Notes: generated by a model not told the origin, from the sequence alone. DNA of 35,221 nucleotides from Alphaproteobacteria bacterium (GCA_021776685.1 JAJFFJ010000088.1:1-35221), one strand, 5' to 3'; shown: positions 15,387 through 23,920, counted from the stretch's first letter. Numbers and translations are program-made.

Positions 15387-15824
15387 TCACACCAACGGGG
15401 GGCCCTCCCGCTTGAGCGTCGCATAACGGGGCAGGCTGTCTGCATGGGTGTCAATCCACTCCAGAGCGTCACCATAGTAGGCGTGAAGGATTGGCGTCAC
15501 CTGATTGGGGTCATCCAGGGCGCCGACCAGGATATGTACTTCTTCCGGCCATTTCGGGCTGAGGCCGACGAGCTGCGTACCGCAGGCCGCACAAAATCCG
15601 CGGTGCCGGTCAGGTGAATCTGTGAAGATTTTGGGCGCGCCGTCAGTCCAGGCAAAATCGCCGGCGGCGACGCTCACCCAGGTCGCGAAGGGCGCGCTGG
15701 TCTGCCGCCGGCAGAGTGAGCAGTGGCAGTGGACGACCCAGTTCGGGTTCCCGGTGGCGGCGAAGCGCACCTGGCCACATTGGCATCCGCCAGTCAGCGC
15801 TTCGGGAATTGCATCTTCTGTCAT
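15387..15824 (-). CDS. GFA (CENP-V/DUF636) family protein, copy 1
   Basis: The 145-residue protein carries the zinc-binding pattern of the glutathione-dependent formaldehyde-activating family: C14-x-C16 (GGCQCGQVRF), C33-x-C35-x2-C38 (VHCHCSLC) and C78-x2-C81 (GFCAACG). Most family members have no proven reaction; the original Gfa was proposed to bind S-hydroxymethylglutathione. It lies 18 bases after a paralogue (15843-16256) on the same strand and 101 bases before dapE. The two proteins share the whole architecture, so they probably arose by tandem duplication, although they are now clearly diverged. Confidence 0.92.
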   Translation of the reverse strand: MTEDAIPEALTGGCQCGQVRFAATGNPNWVVHCHCSLCRRQTSAPFATWVSVAAGDFAWTDGAPKIFTDSPDRHRGFCAACGTQLVGLSPKWPEEVHILVGALDDPNQVTPILHAYYGDALEWIDTHADSLPRYATLKREGPPLV

Positions 15825-15842
15825 GTCTTCCTGTGCTCCTGA

Positions 15843-16256
15843 TCAGCCGCCGGCCACATGGTCATGTTGAGGCAGGTCATCGCCCAGATGCATCCAGGCG
15901 AGCTTTTCCGCGACATGCACATGGCCTTTGGGTGTGACCGAACCCGGATCATCGAGGGTGGTCACCGCAATGTGCGCCTCGTCGGCCCAGCGTTCGCTGC
16001 GGAACATCATGGGCGTCCCGCATGCACCGCAGAACAGCCGCTCCACCCCCGGTGACGATTTGTAGGTCTGTGGCGCGCTGGCGGTCCACGTGAAGCGGTC
16101 GCTGTGAAATCCTGCCCATGTCACCATGGGCGCGCCGGACTGGCGGCGGCAGCTGTTGCAATGGCAATGCAGCACCCACCGGGGCGAGCCTTCCGTGCGA
16201 TATCGCACCTGGCCGCACAGGCAGCCACCCTCCCGTGGGTTGTCGCTGCTGGTCAC
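15843..16256 (-). CDS. GFA (CENP-V/DUF636) family protein, copy 2
   Basis: The 137-residue paralogue of the next gene has the same cysteine set: C12-x-C14 (GGCLCGQVRY), C31-x-C33-x2-C36 (HCHCNSC) and C76-x2-C79 (LFCGACG). It ends in a His-rich tail (LPQHDHVAGG). The ATG is 12 bases after the dapD stop, so translation is likely coupled to dapD and the gene is in the lysine operon. No link between GFA proteins and lysine synthesis is known to me. Confidence 0.92.
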   Translation of the reverse strand: MTSSDNPREGGCLCGQVRYRTEGSPRWVLHCHCNSCRRQSGAPMVTWAGFHSDRFTWTASAPQTYKSSPGVERLFCGACGTPMMFRSERWADEAHIAVTTLDDPGSVTPKGHVHVAEKLAWMHLGDDLPQHDHVAGG

Positions 16257-16268
16257 CGCTCCAGGACC

Positions 16269-17114
16269 CTAGTCCCTGAGCAGTTCGTTGATCGACGTCT
16301 TCGAACGGGTCTGCTCGTCCACCCGCTTGACGATCACGGCGCAGTAAAGGCTCGGGCCACCCTTCGGATCGGGCAGGCTCCCAGGCACCACGACCGAATA
16401 AGACGGCACCCGGCCCTGATGCACCTCGCCGGTAGCGCGATCGACGATCTTGGTGGATGCCCCGATATAGACGCCCATGGACAGCACGGCGCCCTGCTCG
16501 ACGATGACGCCCTCGGCCACTTCCGATCGGGCGCCGATGAAGCAGTTGTCTTCGATGATCACCGGATCGGCCTGCAGCGGCTCAAGCACGCCACCGATGC
16601 CGGCGCCACCGGATATGTGGCAGTCGCGGCCGATCTGGGCACAGGAGCCAACCGTCGCCCAGGTGTCCACCATCGTACCGCTGTCTACATAGGCGCCCAG
16701 GTTGACGAAGCTGGGCATTAGCACCACGCCAGGCGCGATGTAGGCGGAGCGGCGGACGATGCAGTTGGGCACCGCACGGAACCCCGCATCGCCAAATTCC
16801 TTGTCGCCCCAGCCGGCGAATTTCGACGGCACCTTGTCCCACCAGCTGGTGCCGTCGCCGGGACCGCCGGAGATGGCGGTCATATCGTTGAGGCGGAACG
16901 ACAGCAACACCGCCTTTTTGGCCCACTGGTTCACATGCCAGCCGCCCCCTTGGCCATTGGCCTGTTTTTCAGCGACCCGCAATGACCCGCTGTCCAGCGC
17001 ATCCAGGGCGGCGTCGACCGCGTTGCGCACATCCCCCTGTGTATCCGCGCCAATGCTGTCGCGGTCATCCCATGCGGCGTCGATGGTTTGCTCAAGTGCC
17101 TTCAGGTCGGTCAT
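16269..17114 (-). CDS. dapD: 2,3,4,5-tetrahydropyridine-2,6-dicarboxylate N-succinyltransferase
   Basis: The 281-residue enzyme transfers succinyl from succinyl-CoA to tetrahydrodipicolinate, the step before DapC/DapE in the succinylase branch of lysine and diaminopimelate synthesis. A helical N-terminal domain (about 1-100, beginning [19 protein letters not shown]) is followed by a left-handed parallel beta-helix of hexapeptide repeats. The core contains [23 protein letters not shown] and [14 protein letters not shown], which are diagnostic. The length matches the family. It sits 69 bases after the HAD gene and directly before the GFA pair. Confidence 0.97.
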   Translation of the reverse strand: MTDLKALEQTIDAAWDDRDSIGADTQGDVRNAVDAALDALDSGSLRVAEKQANGQGGGWHVNQWAKKAVLLSFRLNDMTAISGGPGDGTSWWDKVPSKFAGWGDKEFGDAGFRAVPNCIVRRSAYIAPGVVLMPSFVNLGAYVDSGTMVDTWATVGSCAQIGRDCHISGGAGIGGVLEPLQADPVIIEDNCFIGARSEVAEGVIVEQGAVLSMGVYIGASTKIVDRATGEVHQGRVPSYSVVVPGSLPDPKGGPSLYCAVIVKRVDEQTRSKTSINELLRD

Positions 17115-17183
17115 ATCAGAAGCCCGATTATGTGGTCAGAAATGTCGAGATTGGCGGGAGAATTCTGGAGCGGCGCGCCTGAG

Positions 17184-17900
17184 TCAACCTGCGCGTTGGC
17201 GCAGAGACCGCGCCGCTACCACCTGTTCCAGCCAGCCCACCAGATCGACGGTGGAATGGTGCACATGGTCGTCATCATGTCCGAACATGGCCCAGTCATT
17301 TTCAGTGTGAATGTGCAGGGTGGTCATGCCCCGGTCGTGCGCCGGCTTCAGGTTGCGCGCCAGATCTTCCACCAGGATCGCCCGCGCCGGGTCAACGCCA
17401 TGCTCTTCCAGGAAGGTGTCGTAGAAGTGGTCGTTCGGCTTGGGGATATAGCTAGAGGCTGCGATATCGAAAGTGGCTTCAAAATGGTGCGCCACGCCGA
17501 TGCGATCCAGCACCTCCTCTGCATGGGCGACCGTGCCGTTGGTGAAGATGTATTTCGGCGCGTCGATCTTGCTGAGCGCGACATCCAGCGCCGGGTCGGC
17601 CGGGATCGGACTGTAGTCGATCTTGTGAACGAAGTTGAGATAGTGGGCAGGGTCAACCCCGTGTTCCGCCATCAGGCCGTTCATAGTGGTGCCGTATTTG
17701 ACGAAATATTCCTTCTGCAGCGTATAAGCTTCATCAGGCGGCAGGCCGGTTGTGTCCTGCACATATTTGCGGATCAGTTGCTCCACCTCGACGAACAGGT
17801 TGCAGGTGGAGGGATAGAGCGTGTTGTCCAGGTCGAAGACCCAGGCCTCCACATGATCCAGTGGCATGAGGTCCGGTGGCATCGGGTCCGTTGCAGCCAA
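17184..17900 (-). CDS. HAD-superfamily hydrolase, pyrimidine 5'-nucleotidase type
   Basis: The 238-residue phosphatase has all four HAD motifs: VFDLDNTLYP (nucleophile D23, D25), FTNGT (motif II), the Lys in YIPKPNDHFYD (motif III), and ILVEDLARN (motif IV, acidic). The cap region with 'YTLQKEYFVKYGTTMNGLMAEHGVDP' is the pattern of the pyrimidine 5'-nucleotidase (SDT1/YjjG-like) branch that is common next to argB in alphaproteobacteria. It should remove phosphate from pyrimidine nucleotides or related metabolites in the cytoplasm. Its start is one base after the argB stop, so the two genes are co-transcribed. Confidence 0.9.
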   Translation of the reverse strand: MAATDPMPPDLMPLDHVEAWVFDLDNTLYPSTCNLFVEVEQLIRKYVQDTTGLPPDEAYTLQKEYFVKYGTTMNGLMAEHGVDPAHYLNFVHKIDYSPIPADPALDVALSKIDAPKYIFTNGTVAHAEEVLDRIGVAHHFEATFDIAASSYIPKPNDHFYDTFLEEHGVDPARAILVEDLARNLKPAHDRGMTTLHIHTENDWAMFGHDDDHVHHSTVDLVGWLEQVVAARSLRQRAG

Positions 17901-17901
17901 G

Positions 17902-18810
17902 TCAGTCAGCCTTGATCAGCGTGCCGACGCCCGCGGGTGTGAAAATTTCCAGCAGCATGGTGTGCGGCACCCGGCCATCCAGGATGACCGCCGCCTCGAC
18001 CCCCTGCTCGACCGATTCGATGCAGGTTTCCAATTTGGGGATCATGCCGCCCGAGATCGTGCCGTCGGTCATCAGCGTGCGCGCCTCACTGACGGTAAGT
18101 TCCGGGATAAGCTTGCCTTCCTTGTTCAGCACACCAGGCACGTCCGTCAACAGGAACAGCCGAACGGCCTGGGTTGCGCCCGCCACAGCACCGGCGACGG
18201 TGTCGGCATTGATGTTGTAGGTGGTGCCGTCGGCGCCGACGCCAATGGGCGCGACCACGGGTATCAGCCCGCTTTTCGATAACTGAAACAGGATCTGCGC
18301 GTCGATCTTTTCCGGCTCGCCCACATGGCCGAGGTCGAGCACCCGCTCGATGTTCGAGTCCGGATCGCGATGGGTCCGGCGCAGCTTTTTCGCCCGGATC
18401 ATGCCGCTGTCTTTGCCCGACAATCCAATGGCCTTGCCACCCGCCTCATTGATGGCGTGGACCACCTGTTTGTTGATCGCGCCTGACAACACCATTTCAA
18501 CCACGTCGACGATCTCCGGCGTGGTCACACGCAGGCCATCGACAAACTCGCTCTCGATGTTCAACCGTTCGAGCATGCGGCCAATCTGCGGGCCACCGCC
18601 ATGGACGATGATTGGCTCTATGCCGCCATGCTTCAGCAGGACGACATCCTGGGCGAAGTTATGCGCCAGTTTCTCGTCGCCCATGGCATGCCCGCCATAT
18701 TTGATGATGAATGTCTGCCCTTCGTATTTCATCAGATAGGGCAGTGCATCAATCAGCGTGCGTGCGGTGCGCAGCCATTGTTTGGTTTCGGCAATGCGGC
18801 GGTCGGTCAT
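17902..18810 (-). CDS. argB: Acetylglutamate kinase
   Basis: The 302-residue amino-acid kinase phosphorylates N-acetyl-L-glutamate, the second step of arginine biosynthesis. Motifs seen: [10 protein letters not shown] (ATP/phosphate loop), [22 protein letters not shown], and [14 protein letters not shown] (nucleotide and substrate site), followed by FLLTDVPGV. The N-terminal extension ([25 protein letters not shown]) is the helix found in arginine-inhibited, hexameric ArgB enzymes, so feedback inhibition by arginine is likely. It follows engB by 49 bases on the same strand. Confidence 0.97.
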   Translation of the reverse strand: MTDRRIAETKQWLRTARTLIDALPYLMKYEGQTFIIKYGGHAMGDEKLAHNFAQDVVLLKHGGIEPIIVHGGGPQIGRMLERLNIESEFVDGLRVTTPEIVDVVEMVLSGAINKQVVHAINEAGGKAIGLSGKDSGMIRAKKLRRTHRDPDSNIERVLDLGHVGEPEKIDAQILFQLSKSGLIPVVAPIGVGADGTTYNINADTVAGAVAGATQAVRLFLLTDVPGVLNKEGKLIPELTVSEARTLMTDGTISGGMIPKLETCIESVEQGVEAAVILDGRVPHTMLLEIFTPAGVGTLIKAD

Positions 18811-18859
18811 GCGGATACGGTCGTTATTATCGAAGCATTATTTTGGGGGCTGAGTTCGT

Positions 18860-19504
18860 TTACTGCGCGGCGGCGAATGACGCAAGCTCGGCACGGAGCA
18901 CATCGATGCCGACGCCGGTCTGGGCGCTGGTCGCGATTACTTCAGGGTGACAGGCCGGATGTTTGCGAATCTGCGGCTCCACCTCGCCAATCAGCCGCTT
19001 GAGGGGGCCTTCAGGCAGCTTGTCTGCCTTTGTCAGGACGATTTGATAGCTGACCGCGGCCTGGTCCAACAGAGCCATAATCTCAAGATCATTGGGCTTC
19101 AGGCCGTGGCGGGCGTCGATCAACAGGCATACCCGCGCCAATTGGACCCGGCCCTTCAGATAGCTGAGAATGAGCTCGTTCCAGGCCGCGACCTCGCGCT
19201 TGGCCGCACGGGCATAGCCGTATCCCGGCAGGTCCACCAGCATCAGCCGCCCGGCGAGATCAAAGAAATTGAGCTGCCGGGTGCGGCCCGGCGTGTTGGA
19301 CGTGCGCGCCAACGCCTTGCGTCTGGTCAGGGCATTGATCAGGCTGGATTTGCCCACGTTGGAACGACCGGCAAAGCCCACTTCCTGCAGCAGGCCTTCC
19401 GGCAGCTGCGATTCCTCGGCAACGCCTAAAACGAAGTCGCAAGTCTGTTCGAACAGCATGCGACCGGTTTCCAGCGCCGCCGCGTCGTCCGGCGCGTTCG
19501 TCAT
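18860..19504 (-). CDS. engB: Ribosome biogenesis GTP-binding protein EngB/YihA/YsxC
   Basis: The 214-residue GTPase acts in large-subunit ribosome assembly. The P-loop GRSNVGKSSLINALT is at about 46-60. The switch II motif DLPGYGYA, the specificity motif LTKADK and 'SAQTG' follow in order. The frame is open upstream through the yidC tail, but the ATG at 19504 lies four bases after the yidC stop and matches the usual EngB N-terminus. This gene order, yidC-engB-argB, is conserved in alphaproteobacteria. Confidence 0.95.
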   Translation of the reverse strand: MTNAPDDAAALETGRMLFEQTCDFVLGVAEESQLPEGLLQEVGFAGRSNVGKSSLINALTRRKALARTSNTPGRTRQLNFFDLAGRLMLVDLPGYGYARAAKREVAAWNELILSYLKGRVQLARVCLLIDARHGLKPNDLEIMALLDQAAVSYQIVLTKADKLPEGPLKRLIGEVEPQIRKHPACHPEVIATSAQTGVGIDVLRAELASFAAAQ

Positions 19505-19508
19505 GGCT

Positions 19509-21542
19509 TTACTTTCGCGACCGGGGACGTCGCTTGTTACCCCCGCGGCTGTTGCTGCGGTTGCCACCACGGTTGTTATTGCGATTGCCGGCTGATTTTC
19601 CACCACCCGTGCTCCCGCCGGCAGCCTTGCCGCCCGATTTACCGCCGGATTTACCGCCCGATTTACCGCCCGATTTACCACCATCGTCCTTTGCAGGTTC
19701 TTCGTCGCCGCCACTGGCTTCCTGGGCGGCCAATTCTTTCACATTGGTGACAGCAAGGCCGGTGCCTTTGCGGGCTTTTTCCCGCTCCATCAGCACACCG
19801 ATGGCTTTCTGTTGGGCGATTGACAGCAGATTGTTCCATGCCCAATAGACCACCAGACCGGCTGGGAAGCTGGCCAGCATGAAGGTGAAGACGAAGGGCA
19901 GCATCATAAAGATTTTCTGCTGCATCGGGTCAGCTGGCGGCGGATTCAGCTTTTGCTGCAGCCACATGGTGAGGCCCATGATCAGCGGCCAGATTCCAAC
20001 GCTGATGAGGCCGATGAAACCTTCCTTGGGCGCATCAAAGGGCAGCAGGCCGAACAGATTCAGGATCGACGTCGGATCCTGGGTGGAGAGATCCTCGATC
20101 CAGCCAAAAAATGGCGCATGGCGCATGTCGAGGGAGATAAACAGGGTCACATAGAGCGCGAAGAAGACCGGAATCTGCACCAGAATTGGCAGGCAACCTG
20201 CAGCGGGATTGATCTTTTCCTTGCGGTATAGCCCCATCAACTCCTGGTTCATGCGCTGTTTGTCGTCAGAGTGTTTCTCGCGCAGCGCCTTCATCTCGGG
20301 CGCGAGCATCTTCATCTTGTTCATCGACTTGTAAGCGCGATGCGACAGCCAGAAGAACGCCGCCTTGACCATCACCGTCAGCATCAGAATGGCGACGCCA
20401 AAGTTGCCGAAGATTCCAAACAGCCAGATCAGGACGTTCATGAACGGCTCGGTGATGAACCACAGCCGTCCAAAATCGATGGCCCATTCAAAGCGCGGCA
20501 CGCCCAGCTTGTCCCGGTAGGCCAGCAAGATGTCGTACTTTTTAGCGCCCGCGAAGAGCAGGCTCTTGGCCGTCTTCGACTGGCCCGGGGCGACGGCAAT
20601 CGGTTCCGCCTGATGATATAGCGCCCGATAGATGTTCGTCGCTGGGTCGTAGGCGAAGTAAGCCTTGGTCTTCTGTTTCTGATTCGGGATCAGCACCACC
20701 ATCCAGTAGTGGTCGCGGAAGCCCAGCCAGCCGCCGTAGCTGTTGTAGGCGAGACCCCGTCCGCCTTCGTCCTTGATGTCGCTGTAATCCGGTTCCTTCT
20801 TGGAGCCAGAGGAATCTTTTTCCTCCAGCTGCATGATGGTGGGGCCCTCATGCAGGATCAGGAACCCCTGGGTGTCCGGCTCGCCCCGGCGATAGATCCA
20901 GCCCGCCGGGTAAAGCGACACCGCCTTCGCCGTCGTGTTGGTCACCTTCTGCTCGACCGAAATCATATAGTCCTGGTCGATCGTGTAGGTGCGCTCGAAT
21001 TTGAGTCCACCCAGGGTGGCGGAGAGCGTCACCGGCGTTGCAGCCGTCAGCACCTTCCCCTTGGTCAACGTCCACTTGATCGACAACGGGTCCACCGGCT
21101 TGCCGGCGGCATCCTTGCCGGCAATATTCTGTCCGGTCTTGGAGTCGATCCAGCCTGCCGCCGCAAAAAACTGGTTGCTGGTGCCGCGCGGCAACAGCAG
21201 GTTCACCGCCGGGCTGTTCTTGTCGATCTGCTGGCGGTAGCGCTTCAGGGTCAGGTCGTCGACCACAGCCCCCACCAGATTGATCGACCCGGACACGGCC
21301 CGCGTTTCGATGGGTATCCGGTCTGCCTTGGTCGCCGCCAGGACATCGCTGCGGCTCTTGAAAGAATTGACTGCAATCGCAGGTGACTTTCCCGGACCTG
21401 TGACGCCCGGGGTTTTGGGTCCGCCTGCAGTCTGCCCACCTGCAGGTTTCTTCGACTCCGGCGGCGCCATCAATGTCTGGAACGAAAACAGGATCGCCAC
21501 AGACAGGACAACAGCAACAATCAGATTTCTTTGGTTGTCCAT
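19509..21542 (-). CDS. yidC: Membrane protein insertase YidC with a long basic repeat tail
   Basis: The 677-residue protein inserts and folds inner-membrane proteins, alone or with SecYEG. TM1 (NLIVAVVLSVAILFSF) is followed by a Pro/Gly/Lys-rich stretch and the large periplasmic beta-domain (to about 360). The conserved five-TM core then follows, with 'YKSMNKMKMLAPEMKALREKH', 'GCLPILVQIPVFFALYVTLF' and 'LMLASFPAGLVVYWAWNNLLS'-like segments. It is longer than most alphaproteobacterial YidC (about 560-620). The excess is a C-terminal tail from about 600, with GGKS repeats and ending in NRGGNKRRPRSRK. Such basic tails can bind ribosomes. Confidence 0.96.
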   Translation of the reverse strand: MDNQRNLIVAVVLSVAILFSFQTLMAPPESKKPAGGQTAGGPKTPGVTGPGKSPAIAVNSFKSRSDVLAATKADRIPIETRAVSGSINLVGAVVDDLTLKRYRQQIDKNSPAVNLLLPRGTSNQFFAAAGWIDSKTGQNIAGKDAAGKPVDPLSIKWTLTKGKVLTAATPVTLSATLGGLKFERTYTIDQDYMISVEQKVTNTTAKAVSLYPAGWIYRRGEPDTQGFLILHEGPTIMQLEEKDSSGSKKEPDYSDIKDEGGRGLAYNSYGGWLGFRDHYWMVVLIPNQKQKTKAYFAYDPATNIYRALYHQAEPIAVAPGQSKTAKSLLFAGAKKYDILLAYRDKLGVPRFEWAIDFGRLWFITEPFMNVLIWLFGIFGNFGVAILMLTVMVKAAFFWLSHRAYKSMNKMKMLAPEMKALREKHSDDKQRMNQELMGLYRKEKINPAAGCLPILVQIPVFFALYVTLFISLDMRHAPFFGWIEDLSTQDPTSILNLFGLLPFDAPKEGFIGLISVGIWPLIMGLTMWLQQKLNPPPADPMQQKIFMMLPFVFTFMLASFPAGLVVYWAWNNLLSIAQQKAIGVLMEREKARKGTGLAVTNVKELAAQEASGGDEEPAKDDGGKSGGKSGGKSGGKSGGKAAGGSTGGGKSAGNRNNNRGGNRSNSRGGNKRRPRSRK
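19631..19678. repeat. 12-bp tandem repeat, four units, within yidC
   Basis: CGCCCGATTTAC is repeated four times (19631-19642, 19643-19654, 19655-19666, 19667-19678); the second unit differs by one base. On the coding strand it encodes GGKS repeats in the YidC tail. The unit is a multiple of three, so copy-number changes would keep the frame. Confidence 0.9.
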
Positions 21543-21576
21543 CCTGCGGTCTCTCAGCGCTCGTGCGCGTCAGCAG

Positions 21577-21846
21577 TCAGCCGGCGTCGCGGCCTGATGC
21601 TTTCAAATTTGGTTTGGGTGATTTTGGATTTGGCACCGGGTCATACCCCGAGCCACCCCACGGGTGGCAGCGGCCAATCCGCCGCACGGCCAGCCACGCG
21701 CCGGAAAGGGCGCCATAACGCTGGACCGCTTCGCGGGCATATTCCGAGCAGGTGGGCAGATACCGGCACTGACGGCCAAGGAAGGCCGACAAGGTCAGCT
21801 GATAGCCGCGGATCAGGACAATCATCATTCGCGCAGGAATGCTCAT
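21577..21846 (-). CDS. yidD: Membrane protein insertion efficiency factor YidD
   Basis: The 89-residue protein has the full YidD signature: an amphipathic N-terminal helix ([19 protein letters not shown]), [15 protein letters not shown], and '[17 protein letters not shown]'. It assists YidC-dependent insertion at the inner face of the membrane. The tail after DPVP ([17 protein letters not shown]) is basic and variable, as usual. It is 18 bases after rnpA and 34 bases before yidC on the same strand. Confidence 0.95.
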   Translation of the reverse strand: MSIPARMMIVLIRGYQLTLSAFLGRQCRYLPTCSEYAREAVQRYGALSGAWLAVRRIGRCHPWGGSGYDPVPNPKSPKPNLKASGRDAG

Positions 21847-21864
21847 CGATTTCCAACCTTGCGC

Positions 21865-22251
21865 CTAATCCGACGCCCTATCCTGTTGCGGCACCTGTTG
21901 CCGCAACAGCTTCAGCCGCCGCAGCGCGCCCTCGAGGTCTTCCCGCAGGCGGGCATAGGGACGGGTCACGGTCGCCCCCCTTGCGATCAATACATAGTCA
22001 TAGCCGGGCGTCGCGCAAACCGGCAAAAGCTCGCGGGCCAGCGAACGCAGCCGCCGTCGCGCACGGTTGCGGGCCACAGCGTTGCCCACCTTCTTGCTGG
22101 CGGTAAGCCCCAGGCCGATATCAAATGCGCCCGCTCGTGGGCAGGCCTGCAGCACCAGCCCTGGCGACGCGCGGCGATCTCCCTTGTTGGCCACGTGCAG
22201 AAACTCGCGCCGACGGCGCAACTGCCGTAGCGATTCGAGTGTTTCTGTCAT
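21865..22251 (-). CDS. rnpA: Ribonuclease P protein component
   Basis: The 128-residue basic protein is the protein subunit of RNase P, which removes tRNA 5' leaders. The RNR signature is present as 'GLTASKKVGNAVARNRARRRLRSLARELL', preceded by the conserved FxxxxxxGKR-like start (RRRREFLHVANKGDRRASPGLVL). The C-terminal extension is Arg-rich. It follows rpmH by 48 bases, the universal arrangement. Confidence 0.95.
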   Translation of the reverse strand: MTETLESLRQLRRRREFLHVANKGDRRASPGLVLQACPRAGAFDIGLGLTASKKVGNAVARNRARRRLRSLARELLPVCATPGYDYVLIARGATVTRPYARLREDLEGALRRLKLLRQQVPQQDRASD

Positions 22252-22299
22252 GGCGGTAAAGCGGAGCGGTGCAGCCGGGCCGGTAGGCCCAGCGGCAGG

Positions 22300-22434
22300 T
22301 CAAGCGCTCAGGCGCTTCCGGCCCTTGGCGCGGCGGGAGGCGATCACCTTGCGGCCACCTTTGGTCGCCATGCGCGAGCGAAAGCCGTGACGGCGTTTGC
22401 GCACCAGCCGGCTGGGCTGAAATGGACGTTTCAC
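22300..22434 (-). CDS. rpmH: 50S ribosomal protein L34
   Basis: The 44-residue product, [20 protein letters not shown] followed by [20 protein letters not shown], is L34 from end to end. The start codon is GTG at 22434: the residue that aligns with the usual initiator Met is encoded by GTG, and GGGGAG sits six bases upstream. The longer open frame from 22497 carries 21 extra residues that are not L34. It is the first gene of the rpmH-rnpA-yidD-yidC operon, behind a near-consensus promoter. Confidence 0.97.
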   Translation of the reverse strand: MKRPFQPSRLVRKRRHGFRSRMATKGGRKVIASRRAKGRKRLSA

Positions 22435-22538
22435 ATCAAGACTCCCCAGGCTGATTTGCTGCCGGCAAAACGCCCGAATTTCGCGCACTGACATCATGCG
22501 GCAGCGCGGTCGTACTCAATTCCCTATGGAAAGGCGGG

Positions 22539-22567
22539 TGTATACGGAGTAGCCCCCTCCCTGTCAA
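22539..22567 (-). promoter_or_regulatory. Sigma-70-type promoter of the rpmH operon
   Basis: On the minus strand TTGACA (22562-22567) and TATACA (22539-22544) are separated by exactly 17 bases. The -35 is perfect and the -10 matches 5 of 6. Transcription would start near 22532, giving a leader of about 97 bases before rpmH. Confidence 0.8.
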
Positions 22568-22729
22568 TGCGGCGGGGCGTGTTGCGGCAATCTCGCGCCT
22601 CCTGCCCGGGCCCGTTCACGACAGGTTGAAGCATGGTGATGGGCGGAAAGGCTGATGTCTCAGTCTTATTCCCCATATGGTGCCGTGGCGCACTGGCGCC
22701 CGGGGGAGCATCGCGCCAAGGGACAATCG

Positions 22730-23533
22730 ATGATAGGTTCGAGCAGGTCAAAGACCAACGCGGAGGGGGACGCGGTGGAAGATGGAGATCGCCCCGGCGG
22801 CACGCCGGACAGCGACAGAAGCCGCGGCGGGGGCCTTTCCCTGACAAAGCTCGTTCCCCTGGCGTTGATTGTCGCCGGGCTTGTGGCCTTTTTTGCCTTC
22901 GGTTTGCACCACTATCTGACATTCGATCAGCTTAAGCAGCATCGGTCGGCTCTGGACGGGTGGGTACGCGCCAACAGCGTGATCGCACCGCTGCTGTTCG
23001 CGCTCGCATATATCGTGATTGTCGCTTTTTCTTTGCCTGTAGCTTCGCTTGCGACTCTGGTGGTGGGGTTTCTGTTCGGCATCGTTCTCGGCAGCATCGT
23101 GGTGGTGATTGGCGCCACCATTGGCGCCGTCATCCTGTTTCTGGCCGCCCGCTATGCTTTGGGTGACTTTTTCCGGGGAAAGGCGGGTCCCGCCATCAAG
23201 AAGATGGAAAAGGGGTTTCAGGACGATGCCTTCAGCTATTTGCTGGTATTACGGCTGGTGCCGCTATTCCCCTTCTTTCTCGTCAATCTGGTGCCCGCAT
23301 TTCTCGGCGTCAGAACCCGGGTCTTTGCGCTGGCGACCTTCATCGGCATCATCCCCGGCAGTATTGTCTATGTCTCGGTGGGCAACGGGCTCGGCGCTGT
23401 CTTCGACAAGGGTCGGGAACCCGACCTGGGAATCATTTTCGAGCCCGAGATCCTGTTGCCGATCATCGGGCTGGCGATCCTCGCCCTTGTGCCGGTGATC
23501 TACAAACGTGTCTCCCGCAAGCGTCGGACCTAG
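22730..23533 (+). CDS. TVP38/TMEM64 family inner-membrane protein (VTT domain)
   Basis: The protein has 267 residues from the ATG at 22730, chosen because AAGGGA precedes it; the frame is open from 22655. A charged N-terminal tail (about 1-35) is followed by TM1 (LVPLALIVAGLVAFFAFGL). The VTT domain then shows 'FSLPVASLATLVVGFLFGIVLGSIVVVIGATIGAVILFLAARY', 'RLVPLFPFFLVNLVPAFLGVRTRVFALATFIGIIPGSIVYVSVGNGLG' and a last TM helix. The family is related to DedA and is implicated in lipid flipping across membranes. Its own substrate is unknown. It is divergent from rpmH. Confidence 0.93.
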   Translation: MIGSSRSKTNAEGDAVEDGDRPGGTPDSDRSRGGGLSLTKLVPLALIVAGLVAFFAFGLHHYLTFDQLKQHRSALDGWVRANSVIAPLLFALAYIVIVAFSLPVASLATLVVGFLFGIVLGSIVVVIGATIGAVILFLAARYALGDFFRGKAGPAIKKMEKGFQDDAFSYLLVLRLVPLFPFFLVNLVPAFLGVRTRVFALATFIGIIPGSIVYVSVGNGLGAVFDKGREPDLGIIFEPEILLPIIGLAILALVPVIYKRVSRKRRT

Positions 23534-23920
23534 GCTCGTTTCCCGGGAATTACGGGGCTCAGTGTCACGGAGTTGTGACCCACCGCGAAAGCATCGTGAG
23601 TTGGTGACGGCGTCCCCGGTAGCTAGTCTCTACGTGTTATCGGGTGCGTGCCGTTGTGCGTACCTGCCAAGGACGCTTGCAGTTCGGAAACCTCATGGTT
23701 CGGGCTGTAGCGTATGGCGCAGTCATGCGCCTTGGCGAAATGGGGCGGCCGGGTCTACTGGCCACAAACTAGTGGATTCGCGTTCTCCGCTCCTGGAGGG
23801 CGCCGCTGGTAACCCTCTTCTCGCTGGCGGCGCCCTCTTATTCTTCAATCCAGAAGATTTCACCTAAAACCGGTATCGCCGATTGCCGCGACGGCCCACA
23901 CGCCCATATTGTGACTCAGT
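23534..23920 (+). other. Hairpin-rich 387-base intergenic region, possible structured RNA
   Basis: There is no convincing gene here; the one open frame across it has no family features. Several perfect stems can be drawn: GTCAC/GTGAC (23564-23579), GGCGCA-GTCA-TGCGCC (23716-23731), AACC-TCAT-GGTT (23689-23700) and the 11-bp stem at 23796-23837. GCCAA (23666-23670) pairs with TTGGC (23732-23736) to close a three-way junction around two of them. I compared it by eye with tmRNA, SRP RNA, RNase P RNA and 6S RNA and found no signature of any of these. It may be an sRNA or a leader of the histidine kinase gene. Confidence 0.4.
23796..23837 (+). terminator. Strong 11-bp hairpin, possible intrinsic terminator
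   Basis: GAGGGCGCCGC (23796-23806) and GCGGCGCCCTC (23827-23837) pair perfectly with a 20-base loop. The following TTATTCTTC is T-rich but interrupted. It would end a transcript coming from 22730-23795. The long loop leaves another role open. Confidence 0.5.

Noticed and set aside
19631-19678. CRISPR-like array
   Set aside because: Contiguous 12-bp repeats with no spacers, in frame inside yidC. No cas genes are present anywhere in the window.
23700-23780. tRNA-like look of GGGCTGTAGCG...GGCGCAGTCATGCGCC
   Set aside because: No acceptor stem, no anticodon arm and no TTCRA loop in register.
23508-23867. 119-residue open frame over the structured intergenic region
   Set aside because: No plausible start site or domain, and it crosses strong RNA stems.
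23534-23920. 6S RNA, tmRNA, SRP RNA or RNase P RNA
   Set aside because: None of their conserved cores could be found by eye; kept only as an unassigned structured region.
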